Assembly: GCA_965198185.1 (NCBI GenBank)
Contig: CBDAOU010000001.1
Location: forward strand, 62,001 to 126,000
Source of the DNA: JAJECS01 sp965198185
GTDB taxonomy: Bacteria > Chloroflexota > UBA11872
Length of the DNA stretch: 64,000 nucleotides
Reading direction: 5' to 3'
Shown here: positions 8,478 through 18,008 of the stretch, one piece after another
Layout: every line of letters begins with the position of its first letter
Position numbering within the stretch: position 1 is the first letter of the stretch
Notes under the pieces: model-generated
Told to the model about the DNA's origin: nothing
The model's database searches: none
What the model saw: only the letters and a program-made list of their open reading frames with translations
Position numbers and translations under genes: made by a program

Positions 8478-9451
8478 TGGTACACCTCACGGTACCGGCG
8501 CACGATCCAGTCGCTCAGGATGTTCATCACGAACGTCATGAGGAACAACAGCGTGCCCACGGCAAAGAGCGTCCGGTACTCGATCGTGTCCTGCGGCGTG
8601 TCGCCCAGGCTCACCTGCACGATATAGGCCGTCATGGTCTCCATCGATGACAGCAAATCGAAGCCGACCTTCGGCTGCTGCCCGGCGGCGATGGACACGA
8701 TCATGGTCTCGCCGATGGCTCGCGACACGGACAGGATGACCGCGGCCAGAATTCCCGAAAGCGCCCCCGGCACCACCACGCGGACCGTCACCTGGAACTT
8801 CGTAGCGCCGAGCGCGTACGCCCCTTCGCGCAAGGCGCGCGGGACGACCCGCAGCGCGTCCTCGCTGATGGACGCCATCATCGGCAGGATCATGAAGCCC
8901 ATGACAATTCCCGCGCTGAGCACGTTGAAGACCTGCGTCTGCGGAAATATCTCCCGGAGGATGGGTGTGACGAAGAGCAGCGCGAAGTAGCCGTAGACCA
9001 CGGTTGGTATCCCCGCCAGAACCTCCAGCACCGGCTTGATGGCGGCTCGCACCCGCGCGGGCGCGTATTCGCTGAGGAAGATCGCGCTCATCAGCCCGAT
9101 GGGTACGGCCACAACGAGCGCGACGAGCGCGACCACGAGCGTGCCGTTGACCAGCGGCAACACGCCGAACGACTTCGAGACGAACAGCGGCGTCCAGCGT
9201 GTGCCGGTGAAGAAATCGACGATCGGAACGTCCCGGAAGAACGCCAGGGTCTCGCCGAGGAGGGTGAAGATGATGCCGGCCGTCGTCAGAATCGAGACTG
9301 CGGCGCAAATGAACAGCACACCGTGGATGCCTCGCTCGATGAGCACGCGGCGGCGGCGAGGCGCGAATTGCGATTGAACTTCAGGGGCGCCCGTAGTGCT
9401 GTTCACGTCCTGTGCGACGGTTGTCCGGCCGGTGAGGCGCCCGCCAAGCAT
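8474..9451 (-). CDS. pstC: phosphate ABC transporter permease PstC
   Basis: About 325 residues with six membrane helices, the EAA loop ALRVVPRALREGAYALGAT, and the PstC/PstA phrase GIPTVVYGYFALLFVTP. It pairs with PstA. The frame stays open upstream into pstS, but that extension runs through the pstS coding end in a different frame. No strong ribosome site is seen; I take the ATG at 9451, while GTG codons at about 9472 or 9508 are possible. The N-terminal 60 residues before the first helix would then be a cytoplasmic tail. Confidence 0.92.
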   Translation of the reverse strand: MLGGRLTGRTTVAQDVNSTTGAPEVQSQFAPRRRRVLIERGIHGVLFICAAVSILTTAGIIFTLLGETLAFFRDVPIVDFFTGTRWTPLFVSKSFGVLPLVNGTLVVALVALVVAVPIGLMSAIFLSEYAPARVRAAIKPVLEVLAGIPTVVYGYFALLFVTPILREIFPQTQVFNVLSAGIVMGFMILPMMASISEDALRVVPRALREGAYALGATKFQVTVRVVVPGALSGILAAVILSVSRAIGETMIVSIAAGQQPKVGFDLLSSMETMTAYIVQVSLGDTPQDTIEYRTLFAVGTLLFLMTFVMNILSDWIVRRYREVYQ

Positions 9452-9578
9452 ACGGGACAAGTCTTTGGTCACTGCCGCCCAAATACCCCGGCTGGCCGGC
9501 TCCCGCACATCCGTGGATACGGGAGCCAGCGCGCTGGGAGCAGAGTGGGGAGGTTCCGCAACGCTCGGGAAATTGGAG

Positions 9579-10670
9579 TTAGCTGAGCAGGTCTTCGAGC
9601 GAGACTCCGACCTTGGCGCCTTCGCCCTCAAAGATCGAGCCCGTCACCCGGTTGTTGAACCGCTTCAGCGCCAGTTCGTAGATGTTCGGCGGCAGCGCCA
9701 CGTAACCCACGTCTCCGGCCAACGTTCCCGCGTTTTTCAAGTAGAACTCGATGAACGTCTGCACTTCCTGGCGCTCCGCTGCCGGCACGGAGATATAGGC
9801 GAACAACGGACGTGACAGCGGCTGGTACGTGCCCGTGTTCACCGTCTCCGGCGTCGGCGCCACGCAGCCGTCGCCGCCGTCCACCGACACCAGCTTCAGC
9901 TTGTCCTGGTTGGCCGCGTAGTAGGCGAGTCCAAAGAATCCAGTGGCACTCCGGTCGCCCGCGATGCCTTGCACCAGCACGTTGTCGTCTTCACTGGGCG
10001 TGAAGTCTCCCCGGCTGGCGCCTTCCTCGCCCACGATCGCGTCCGTGAAGTAGTCGTACGTTCCCGAGTCCACCCCAGGTCCGTAGAGGATCAGCGGCTC
10101 GTCCGGGAAGCCGTCCCGCACCTGCGCCCAGCTCGTGACCGTGTCCTCCGCCGCCGGCTCCCAGATCCTCTGCAGCTCATCCACCGTCAGGCAGTCCGCA
10201 AAGTCGTTTGCCGGGTTCGCCAGCACCGCCAGCCCGTCAAACGCCACCGGCACTTCCACGAATTCGATGCCGTTGGCCGCGCAGGTGTCGATCTCCTTCG
10301 CCTTGATCGGCCGCGAGGCGTTCGAGATGTCGGTCTCGCCGATGCAGAACTTCTTGAACCCCGCGCCGCTTCCGGAAATGCCTACCGGCACCCGCACCTC
10401 GGGGAATTGGCGCCGAAACTCTTCCGCCACCGCCTGCGTGACCGGGCCCACCGTGCTCGACCCATCAGCCAGAATGGTCCCGGTCAGCGGTCCCGGCGGC
10501 GCTTCCACGGTGACGATGTTCTGGACCGGTCGCGTCGCGACACGCTCGGCTGGAACCGCGTTGGTAGCGACTGTCTTCTCACCGCAGGCGGCGAGAATCC
10601 CCGCACCGCCCGCACCGAGGACTCCCGCTCCCAGGGTTAGAAGTACGTGCCGTCTCGTCAGCCTGGCCAC
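9579..10670 (-). CDS. pstS: phosphate-binding lipoprotein PstS
   Basis: The 363-residue substrate-binding protein begins MARLTRRHVLL, a twin-arginine-like n-region, then a hydrophobic stretch ending in the lipobox ILAAC (Cys about 29), so it is a surface-anchored lipoprotein. Ligand-loop sequences fit PstS: ILADGSSTVGPVTQAVAEEF, GISGSGAGFKKFC and SNASRPI. It hands phosphate to PstCA. The gene is the first of the transporter part and is preceded by a four-unit Pho-box-like array, which suggests its own phosphate-starvation promoter besides read-through from phoPR. Confidence 0.96.
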   Translation of the reverse strand: MARLTRRHVLLTLGAGVLGAGGAGILAACGEKTVATNAVPAERVATRPVQNIVTVEAPPGPLTGTILADGSSTVGPVTQAVAEEFRRQFPEVRVPVGISGSGAGFKKFCIGETDISNASRPIKAKEIDTCAANGIEFVEVPVAFDGLAVLANPANDFADCLTVDELQRIWEPAAEDTVTSWAQVRDGFPDEPLILYGPGVDSGTYDYFTDAIVGEEGASRGDFTPSEDDNVLVQGIAGDRSATGFFGLAYYAANQDKLKLVSVDGGDGCVAPTPETVNTGTYQPLSRPLFAYISVPAAERQEVQTFIEFYLKNAGTLAGDVGYVALPPNIYELALKRFNNRVTGSIFEGEGAKVGVSLEDLLS

Positions 10671-10745
10671 TCGTGCCTCCCGCTTCCGCGGCTATACATG
10701 ATCTGCAAGCAGCACCGTACGCGGCCGACCTAAAGCCTTGGCCAC

Positions 10746-10789
10746 GCACCATTAACTGGAGTTAAACGCGAGCTGAACGTTGCGTTAAT
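10746..10789 (-). promoter_or_regulatory. four tandem 11-bp Pho-box-like repeats upstream of pstS
   Basis: Read on the minus strand there are four contiguous 11-base units: ATTAACGCAAC (10789-10779), GTTCAGCTCGC (10778-10768), GTTTAACTCCA (10767-10757), GTTAATGGTGC (10756-10746). Each starts with (G/A)TTnA at exact 11-base spacing, one helical turn, as in known PhoP/PhoB direct-repeat operators. The first unit overlaps the phoR stop codon. The array lies 76 bases before the pstS start. Confidence 0.75.
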
Positions 10790-12161
10790 TCTCGGCCGCG
10801 ACCGGGAGTGCCACGGCAAACACCGACCCCCGATCCGGCCCGTCGGACTCAGCCCAGATCCGGCCGCCGTGCAGCAAGGCGGTGTGCTTGGCGATGGCCA
10901 GACCAAGTCCGGAGCCTTCGCCGGCGCGCGAAGGATCTGCCTTGTAGAAGCGCTCGAAGACGCGGGGAAGCTCCTCAGGCTCGATCCCCGCGCCGGTGTC
11001 CTGCACCCGCACGACCGCATCGCCGTCTTCGGCCTGAACGCTCACGCGCACCTGTCCGCCCGGGGGCGTGAACTTGATGGCGTTGTGCAGGAGATTCACC
11101 ACCATGCGGTCGGTCTGCGCCGGGTCGGCGCTGACGGTGAGCACCCTACGCGGCGAGTCGATGTCCAGCACTACGCCGCCGCGCTCGGCCTGGGGGCGCA
11201 AGCGCTCGGCGGATTGCCTGACGAGGTCGCCAAGGTTGACGCGCTCGAACTGGTGGGACATGCGGCCGGCCTCGGCGGCGGCCAGATCCAGAAGCTCAGC
11301 GGTCATGCCGGCCAGCCGGTCGATCTCGCCTTCGATGCGCCGAAGAAAGTCCGCGCGCAGCTGGGGATCGTCCGCGGCGCCCGCCTGCAGCGATTCGACT
11401 AGGGCGCGCAGCGACGTGACCGGCGTACGCAGCTCGTGCGACACGTTGGCCACGAAGTCGCGCCGGGCCGCCGCCGTGGCCCTGACCTCGGTGAGGTCAT
11501 GCAGCACCAGGACGATGTGCCGCATGTCGCCCAGTCGGATGGGAGTGGCGACCGCTTCGACGGAACGCCCGAGCGGCCCAACCGCGACCAGCGACTCGCT
11601 CACGGTGTCGTCCGCGGTGCGGGCGTGCTGGCAGATCTCCACAAGCTCGTGGTCACGCAGGGCGTCGGGGAGCGAACGCCCCGGCGCGTTCGCGGCATCG
11701 ACACCCAGAAGCGAACCGGCCGCGGGATTCATCAGCGCCACGGCCTCCTCCTCGTCCACGATGACGACGCCGTCGGCCATGGCACTGAGGACCGCCCTGA
11801 GTTGCGCTTGGCTCTGACGAATGGCCCGAAGCCGGATCTCGAGGAGGTGCGCGGCGTCGTTGAACACCCGGGCCAGGTCGGCTGTGCCGGCCCCCTCGGC
11901 CGGAACGACCGGCGCGGCCTGCCCGCCGGTGGCGCGCGCGAGCCCGTCCCGCACCGCCGCGATCGTGCGCCTGGGCACGCGCATGGCCAGCAGCGTGAGG
12001 GCCGTGCCGACGCCGACACCAATGCCGAGTCCCGCCGCCGCCCATGCTCCGAGGCCGGGCGGCCCCTCGCCACCCACGGCCAGGGCGATCCAGACGGTCA
12101 GCACGCCGGCGAGCACACCGCTCGCGCTGGCGAGCACGAGCCGCGTGCGGAGCCCCATCAC
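10785..12161 (-). CDS. phoR: phosphate sensor histidine kinase PhoR
   Basis: The 458-residue kinase has two N-terminal membrane helices (about 5-30 and 38-60), a HAMP-like stretch, a PAS domain (about 125-230, AMADGVVIVDEEEAVALMNP), a dimerisation domain with H-box FVANVSHELRTPVTSLRALV, and an ATPase domain with N-box NLLHNAIKFTP and G-boxes VQDTGAGI and GEGSGLGLAIAKH. This is the PhoR layout; with PhoP next door it should sense phosphate status through Pst/PhoU. Translation starts at GTG/ATG (12161/12158) behind AGGAG that overlaps the phoP stop. Confidence 0.9.
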   Translation of the reverse strand: MMGLRTRLVLASASGVLAGVLTVWIALAVGGEGPPGLGAWAAAGLGIGVGVGTALTLLAMRVPRRTIAAVRDGLARATGGQAAPVVPAEGAGTADLARVFNDAAHLLEIRLRAIRQSQAQLRAVLSAMADGVVIVDEEEAVALMNPAAGSLLGVDAANAPGRSLPDALRDHELVEICQHARTADDTVSESLVAVGPLGRSVEAVATPIRLGDMRHIVLVLHDLTEVRATAAARRDFVANVSHELRTPVTSLRALVESLQAGAADDPQLRADFLRRIEGEIDRLAGMTAELLDLAAAEAGRMSHQFERVNLGDLVRQSAERLRPQAERGGVVLDIDSPRRVLTVSADPAQTDRMVVNLLHNAIKFTPPGGQVRVSVQAEDGDAVVRVQDTGAGIEPEELPRVFERFYKADPSRAGEGSGLGLAIAKHTALLHGGRIWAESDGPDRGSVFAVALPVAAEN

Positions 12162-12169
12162 GATTTCTC

Positions 12170-12859
12170 CTAGGGGACGAACCTGTAGCCGACGCCGCGA
12201 AGGGTCTGAATCCGGCGCGGCTTCGAGGGGTCGTCTTCAATGCGGGTGCGCAGGCTGCGAACGTGGACCGCGACGGTGCGCGTGTCGCTGGTCGGCGCAT
12301 AGCCCCAGACGCGCTCAATGAGCCGCTCGGCGGAAAAGACGTGGCTGGCGTGGCGCATCAGAAAGGCCAGCAGCTCGAACTCCTTGGGCTTGAGCTGCAC
12401 CGGCTGACCGTCGACCTCAACACTGCGGTTGGGGATGGACAGGCGGACGCCGGCTGCCTCGAGCACGTGGGCGTCCTGCTGGGACGCGGCGACTTCCGCC
12501 TGGACCAACTGTCGGCGCCGCAGCATGGCGCGGGTACGTGCGATGAGCTCACGCATCGAAAACGGCTTGGTTAGATAGTCATCCGCGCCGATCTCTAGGC
12601 CGACGACGCGATCGATCTCGTCGTCTCTGGCGGTGAGCATGAGGATGGGCACCGAGCTGCGGCGACGGATTTGCCGGCAGACGTCGAGCCCGTCCATGCC
12701 GGGCAGCATGAGGTCCAGGATGATCAAATCGGGGTCTGAGGTGAGCGCGATATCGAGCGCCTCCTCCCCGTCGCTGGCCGTCTCGACAGCGTAGTGCTCG
12801 CGGCGTAGGTTGTAGGTCAGAGCCGCGCGCAGGCTTGGCTCGTCGTCAACCACGAGCAC
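12170..12859 (-). CDS. phoP: response regulator PhoP/PhoB (OmpR family)
   Basis: The 229-residue protein has a receiver domain with acidic pair VVDDE, phospho-Asp in DLIILDLMLPGMDG (about residue 48) and Lys in DYLTKPFSM (about 98). A winged-helix DNA-binding domain follows (about 130-229, with TVAVHVRSLRTRIEDDP). It is the partner of the adjacent PhoR and the likely binder of the 11-bp repeats upstream of pstS. The start is uncertain: GTG at 12859 is the first usable codon, but in-frame coding-like sequence continues upstream (DATPPR) to a TGA near 12899. Confidence 0.9.
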   Translation of the reverse strand: MLVVDDEPSLRAALTYNLRREHYAVETASDGEEALDIALTSDPDLIILDLMLPGMDGLDVCRQIRRRSSVPILMLTARDDEIDRVVGLEIGADDYLTKPFSMRELIARTRAMLRRRQLVQAEVAASQQDAHVLEAAGVRLSIPNRSVEVDGQPVQLKPKEFELLAFLMRHASHVFSAERLIERVWGYAPTSDTRTVAVHVRSLRTRIEDDPSKPRRIQTLRGVGYRFVP

Positions 12860-13001
12860 GCGTGGCGGGGTGGCGTCCGAAGTGTCGATAGCGGTTCACC
12901 CTGGAGACCGATACAGCCAATGGTAGGGCCATCTCACCGTCACCGGCACATCCAGCCGCACGGTCGCACCATCGCGCGTGGCTGAGCCGGGTGTAGGCAC
13001 C

Positions 13002-14078
13002 ATGTCTCTGCCCAGCCACATGCGCGCGGTGGTGCATCACACGTTTGGACCGCCGGACGTGCTCGTCCCGGCTCAGCTTCCCGTGCCGCAACCGGGTCCG
13101 GCGGAGGTGCTGCTGCGCGTGCTGGCCGTGTCGGTTGACTATGTCCAGCTGCACATTCGGAAGGGCGGCAGCGGGCGGATCGGCGCGGCGCGCGAGCCTG
13201 GCTACGGCCTCACCGCGCCGCCCTACGTACGCGGCGGCACGGTGTGCGGCGAGGTAGTGGCCGTCGGGTCCGAGGCGCGGGATGTGGCCCTGGGGTCGCG
13301 TCACCTCGTCGGCGGCCTGCGTCCCGGCTCGTACGTCGAATACGGCGTGGTGGACGCCGCTGCCTTGCGCGGCGATCCCGAGGGCGGAATTGGCCCCACG
13401 ACGGTTCCCGCGGGCTTCACCCCAGCCGAATCCGCCGCCTTCAACTACGCGCCGGTGGCCTATCACACGCTGCGCGTGGCCGCAGGTCTGTCGGCCGGCG
13501 AGACGGTGCTCATCCACGCTGCGGCGGGCGGAACGGGTGTCCTGGCGGTGCAGCTGGCCAAGTCGTTTGGCGCGCGGGTGATCGCCACGGCGGGCGGCGC
13601 AACCAAGGTGGCGCTGGTGCGGGAGCTGGGCGCCGACGTCGTGATCGACTACCGCGCGGAGGATTTCGTGCCGGCGGTGCTGGCGGCCACGGACGGTCGC
13701 GGCGTCGACGTGGTGTGGGAGACCGTCGGCGGGGACGTGTTTGCCCGCAGCCTCGAATGCATGGCCGAGGGCGGGCGCATGGTGAGCTTCGGGTCCAATA
13801 GCTTCACCGGCGTGGGCAAGGTGGACTTCTATCCCTTCTGGACCAAGAACATTCGCCTCATTGGCTGGGGCGGCGCGAGCAACGCCGCGGCGCATGCTCC
13901 CGAGATCATGGAAGATCTGCTGGAGCGGGCTACGGCGGGCACGTTGCGGCCGGTGGTAGCGGCCGTGCTGCCGTTGGAGCAAGCGGCGGACGCGCACCGC
14001 ATGATCGAGGCGCGAGGGACCGTCGGCAAGGTCGTGCTGGCGCCGGACGTGGAGGCGGCTACAACGCTCCGTCGATGA
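13002..14078 (+). CDS. NADPH:quinone oxidoreductase-like MDR protein
   Basis: About 358 residues with the MDR fold: GroES-like half beginning MRAVVHHTFGPPDVL, and a Rossmann half with VLIHAAAGGTGVLAVQLAK, the nucleotide motif of zeta-crystallin/quinone oxidoreductases, and ADVVIDYRAEDF. No zinc ligands are present. It probably reduces quinones or enones with NADPH. The ATG at 13002 is taken; a GTG at 12978 in frame is also open. It converges on the TPP enzyme gene, overlapping its 3' end by 20 bases. Confidence 0.8.
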   Translation: MSLPSHMRAVVHHTFGPPDVLVPAQLPVPQPGPAEVLLRVLAVSVDYVQLHIRKGGSGRIGAAREPGYGLTAPPYVRGGTVCGEVVAVGSEARDVALGSRHLVGGLRPGSYVEYGVVDAAALRGDPEGGIGPTTVPAGFTPAESAAFNYAPVAYHTLRVAAGLSAGETVLIHAAAGGTGVLAVQLAKSFGARVIATAGGATKVALVRELGADVVIDYRAEDFVPAVLAATDGRGVDVVWETVGGDVFARSLECMAEGGRMVSFGSNSFTGVGKVDFYPFWTKNIRLIGWGGASNAAAHAPEIMEDLLERATAGTLRPVVAAVLPLEQAADAHRMIEARGTVGKVVLAPDVEAATTLRR

Positions 14079-15727
14079 TGATGTCGAGCAGCGCCGGCTT
14101 GCCGGAGTCGAGGGCGCGCTCGAAAGCGGGACCGATGCGCTCGGGGTCCTCGATCCGCTCGGCCGCCACGCCCATGGCCCCGGCGATGGCGCCCAGGTCA
14201 AACTCCTGCGGCAGGTCCATCCCGAGATAGCTCGTCGGGCGGTCCGGCTCACCCAGCACGTCGTTGAAGTAGGCGTGCAGGTTCACCTTCAGCACGCGGT
14301 AGCCGCCGTTGTTGCAGATGGCGTAGACCGCGGGGATCTGGTAGGCGCTGGCCGTCCAGAGGGCCTGGGCCGACAGCATGGCGCTGCCGTCGCCGATGAT
14401 GCCGAGCACCGGGCGGTCCGGCTCGGCCAGCTTCACCCCGAGGGCGGCGCCCATGCCCCAGCCGATGGCGCCGCCGGCGCGCTCGGAGTGCATGCTGCCC
14501 CGCCGGCTGAACTCGAAGGCCTCGTGCAGCACGGGACGCGCGCTGATCGAGTCGTCCACTATTACCGTGTCCTCGGGCGCCGCCCGCGCCAGCTCGCGCA
14601 TCATGCGGAGGGGCGGCATGGGGCGGTTCAACTGGCAATCACTCAGGGCCGCTTGCGTGGCGGCGCGTTTCGCGGCCGTCTCGGCCGCGATGCTCGCGCC
14701 TCGGTCGTGGGCGACCTCACACTCGGCGGAATTGAGAGCGGTGTCGAGCGCCTCGGCCAGCGCCTCAAGGCCGGCGCGCGGATCGCACAGGATGCCCACG
14801 TCGGTGGGCTGGGAGCGGTTGATCTCGTTGGCGTTGCAGTCCATGTGGATGAGGGTGGCATCGGGCGCAAGCACGCCCGTCGGCAGGTCGAAGAAGTCGT
14901 GAAAGACCTTGCAGCCGACGGCGAGCACCACGTCGGCCGCGCCCAACTGTTCCGGATAGAGCCGGGCGTAGGGCGGCAGCTGGCCGATCCACTGGGCATG
15001 CCCCGTGGGGAACGACATTTCGGCGTATCCGGCGCCGTAGACGCGCGCGCCGAGGCGCTCCGCCACATCGACGGCAGAGGCAACGGCGTCGTACTGCGCC
15101 ACGCGGTCGCCGACCACCATCAAGGGGCGCTGAGCCGTTGCCAGGGCCGCCACCGCGGCCTCGACCGCGCGTGGATCGGGTCCCGCCCGCACGAACGTAT
15201 CGCTGCGCGGCGAAATCGATACCTCGGCTTCGCTATCGAGCGACTCCGGCGCGAAGGCGACGAAGGTGGGACCCGTCGGCGGCGTCCTTGCCTCCGTAAA
15301 CGCGCGCCGCATCACGGATGGAATCTGATCCGCGTGGGTGACCTCGGCGCCCCACTTGGTGAACGGCCGGGTGAGTCCCGCCAGGTCGGTGCGGTAGTCG
15401 GCCATCTTGGCCAGGCTGCTGTTCACCGACGAGAGCACCAGCGGCGTTCCACCGGCATAGGCGTTGAACAGCAGGCTCAGCCCGTTCGAGAGACCCGTGT
15501 CGATGTGCAGGTTGACGAACGGGACGTTTCCCGACGCCCGCGCATAGCCATCCGCCATGCCCATGGCGACGCCTTCCTGCGCGGCCAGGATGTATTTCAG
15601 GTCGGGCGCGCGGTCCAGCGCGTCCATCAAGCGGGCTCTCGGTGGTGCCGGGATTGCCAAAGACGTAGCGGACGCCCTCGGCGCGCAGCGCCTCGACGAC
15701 CGCAAACCGCCCGCGCATCATCGCCAC
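14059..15727 (-). pseudogene. TPP-dependent enzyme (benzoylformate decarboxylase/acetolactate synthase-like), single frameshift
   Basis: The N-terminus reads MMRGRFAVVEALRAEGVRY then FGNPGTTESPL in one frame; the sequence continues MDALDRAPDLKYILAAQEG in the next frame, so one extra base lies near 15625-15630 (CTTG where CTG would restore PLMDAL). Otherwise about 555 residues are intact: the cofactor-activating Glu in AAQEGVAMGMADGYARASG, a central domain, and the TPP/Mg motif GDGSAMLSAQALW ending in CNNGGYR. The family decarboxylates 2-oxo acids or makes acetolactate; exact substrate unknown. It could be functional if the extra base is a sequencing error. Confidence 0.8.
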
Positions 15728-15761
15728 GGAGGACCCCTATCGCACCCTGTGAGCCAGCCGT

Positions 15762-15785
15762 GGGCACGGTAGATGCGTAGTGCCC
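15762..15785. repeat. inverted repeat GGGCAC-N12-GTGCCC
   Basis: A perfect 6-bp inverted repeat with a 12-base spacer lies 35-58 bases upstream of the TPP enzyme start, a plausible operator position. No regulator is assigned. The rest of the gap between 15728 and 16014 shows nothing further that I recognise. Confidence 0.25.
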
Positions 15786-16014
15786 GACGCCGCAACTGGT
15801 ATGGGGATCGGCGGCGCGCCGACCCTGACGACGCTGGTGACTCTGCAATAGGCAGGCGCCGAGCTAGCGGTGCGAGCCTGTGGCCGGATTCGGACCTTGC
15901 CGACCCGTGTCGAGGCACCGAAGCGCCGGTCTGCATCGAATCTGCAAACGGTGTGGACGATCTCTCGACTGGGCATGCCGAGACTGAGGCGAAACGCTCG
16001 GAATAGGCTTCGAC

Positions 16015-16976
16015 ATGCGTCCAGGTTGGATCTACAGGCTTGCCGCCGTGGCAGCCACGGCGGCTCTGGCCGGAGTGATGGTGGCCGCGTGCGGTGATTC
16101 CGAGGCGAATCGTCCGCCGCGGCATCCAGTGCTACGCGCGGCGGCAACCGCAAGCGTTGAGCCAGCGGCGCCGGCGCGGGACACGGCGCGGGACACGGCG
16201 CGCGCCACGTCTCCGACGGCCGCTCCCGAGGCTCAGCCAACCAGCACCCCGGAAGCACCGGCAGCGGGCGCGCCAGGCAATCGTCCAGCCGGCGCGGGGT
16301 TCCTGGGGGCCGTTTCGGCGGCGCGGGACTGATCGATGCCGTGGTTGCCGCTGTAGCCGAGGCCGCTGAAAAACCGGTGGACGAGGTGCAGGCGCTCCAA
16401 GAATCCGGCATGGCCCTGGCCGAGATCATCAAGGCCGAAGGCGTCGAACGCGAGGCGGTCGTCGACCAGGTCGTGGACCAGATCCTGGCGAATTTCCCGG
16501 GAGCCCAGGGTGGTCAGACCGGCGGCGCTCGTCCCGGAGGTGCCGGGGCCGGCGGCGGCGGGTTCGGCGCTGGTGGCGGATTCGATCCGGGCGCCGCGAT
16601 GCGCAATGCCGTCAACGCGCTGATCGACGGCGAGGCGCCGACCCCGGCGGATCGAGCTGGCCGGGTCGGCGGATTTGCTCAAGTGATCATCGATGTCGTG
16701 GCCGAGCGCACGGGACGCGACCGCGCCGAGGTGCGCGAAGCGCGCGCCGGCGGCCAATCGTTCGCCTCGCTCCTATTCGTCGCGGGTCAGGACGTGGACG
16801 CCGCCATCGACGCGATCGTTGAAACCATTCAGACCAATGCCGCTGCCGCCGCGCGTCCCGAGGGCGCGCCCGCGCCGCCAACCGGCGAAGCGCTGCGGGC
16901 CGCCATAGAAGCGATCATGTACGCCACCGACGACAGCGAAGCCGAGATCACGCCGCCCACGGCGCAGGGGTCCTAG
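16015..16976 (+). pseudogene. lipoprotein with two alpha-helical repeats, single frameshift
   Basis: The first frame gives a lipoprotein signal (MRPGWIYRLAAVAATAALAG, then VMVAAC with Cys about 26) and a Pro/Thr/Ala linker, and stops at 16332. The next frame continues LIDAVVAAVAEAAEKPVDEV up to 16976. Adding one G to the GGGGG run at about 16301-16305 joins them as FLGGRFGGAGLIDAVVAA, giving 320 residues. Two similar segments follow the pattern 'AV.A..E....PVDEV..L..SG.ALAEII', once near residue 115-150 and again around RDRAEVREARAGGQSFASLL, separated by a Gly-rich linker. Function unknown. Its stop overlaps the stop of the convergent aldo/keto reductase gene. Confidence 0.65.
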
Positions 16977-17851
16977 GCCGCGGCTTCGATTCCGAGTCTC
17001 GGCTCGGGCATGGGCGGGCGCTGGGCGGCGATGGCCTCGGTCTGCTCGGCGGCCGTTAGCGGGCGGAAGCGCTCCGCGGCGTCCAGGATCTGGGGCAAGA
17101 GGCGCAGGTCGCCGGTGCTGGGGGCGGTGTGCACGGGCTGGGAGAGCACGAACCACAGCGAGCGGTCGATTTCCGGCTGCTCGCGGTGCGGGTCGTACCA
17201 GACGTTGATCTCGTGCTCGCGGTCGCCCCAGCCGCCGCGGGCCAGCATCTTGATGGTCTGCACGCCGACGTCACGCTTGGCGGCCTCCACCAAGAGCGCC
17301 TCGGCGTCGCGGCGGTAGACCGCGTTGCGATAGATCGCCGGCGAGAGCGGAAACATGATCGTGTCGAAGTCGAACCGCCGCAGCGCTTCCAGGTGAACCT
17401 GCGGTGCGTCGGGTCCGTGTCCGGTTATGCCCAGAAAGCGCGTGAGGCCCTGCTGGCGCATCTCGATGAGGGCACGTAGCGCACCGCCGTCGGCCGTCAC
17501 GGCGTCCAAGTCCTCGAAGGTGCTGACGCTGTGGAGTTGGAAGAGATCGAACACTTCGATGCCCAGACGCTGCTGGCAGGAGCGGATGCTCTCCCAGGCG
17601 CCCTGGTAGGTGCGCTCGGCAGTCTTGGCGCCGAGGAATACCTGGTCGCGAATGGCGGGCATGGAGGGCGCCAGACGCTCCATCGCCTGGCCGTATCCCG
17701 GCGCCACATCGATGTGATTGACGCCGCGACTGAGGATGAGGTGGATGGCGGCGTCGGCCTCCGCCTGGTCCACGCCGCGTCCGACCGCGACGGCGCCAAA
17801 CGTGATCACCGAACTCATGTGCTCCGTGCGGCCCAGCCGTCGAGTTTCCAC
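16973..17851 (-). CDS. aldo/keto reductase
   Basis: The 292-residue protein opens METRRLGRTEHMSSVITFG and keeps the AKR tetrad: Asp and Tyr in NHIDVAPGYGQAMERL, Lys in VFLGAKT and His in DLFQLHSVS. The (beta/alpha)8 fold reduces aldehydes or ketones with NADPH; several family members are oxidoreductases with unknown natural substrate. It is transcribed divergently from the exporter genes, and a UUCG-type hairpin lies in its leader. Confidence 0.85.
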   Translation of the reverse strand: METRRLGRTEHMSSVITFGAVAVGRGVDQAEADAAIHLILSRGVNHIDVAPGYGQAMERLAPSMPAIRDQVFLGAKTAERTYQGAWESIRSCQQRLGIEVFDLFQLHSVSTFEDLDAVTADGGALRALIEMRQQGLTRFLGITGHGPDAPQVHLEALRRFDFDTIMFPLSPAIYRNAVYRRDAEALLVEAAKRDVGVQTIKMLARGGWGDREHEINVWYDPHREQPEIDRSLWFVLSQPVHTAPSTGDLRLLPQILDAAERFRPLTAAEQTEAIAAQRPPMPEPRLGIEAAA

Positions 17852-17890
17852 GCATCCGCCCTCCTAGCGCGTTGTCTTTGAGCGCTTTGA

Positions 17891-17906
17891 TTGGGCTTCG
17901 GCCCAA
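17891..17906 (+). other. hairpin with TTCG loop between divergent genes
   Basis: TTGGGC-TTCG-GCCCAA is a perfect 6-bp stem with a TTCG tetraloop on the plus strand, 40 bases upstream of the aldo/keto reductase start and about 100 bases upstream of the exporter adaptor. No T-run follows, so it is not a clear terminator; a leader structure is possible. Confidence 0.35.
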
Positions 17907-18008
17907 TATCCATGAAATCTGCATAGCCGGTCGACCGGAAGACGACAGCCTCAAGCTTAGATTTGCCGTGGCCGCAGTGCACGTGCGGCCGCGAGACTGA
18001 GGCCGGCC

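Noticed and set aside
14275..15780. 501-codon plus-strand open frame
   Set aside because: Antisense shadow of the TPP enzyme, with no recognisable domain and low-complexity composition.
17877..17890. LacI-type operator around AGCGCT
   Set aside because: Only the central six bases are symmetric; the outer positions do not match.
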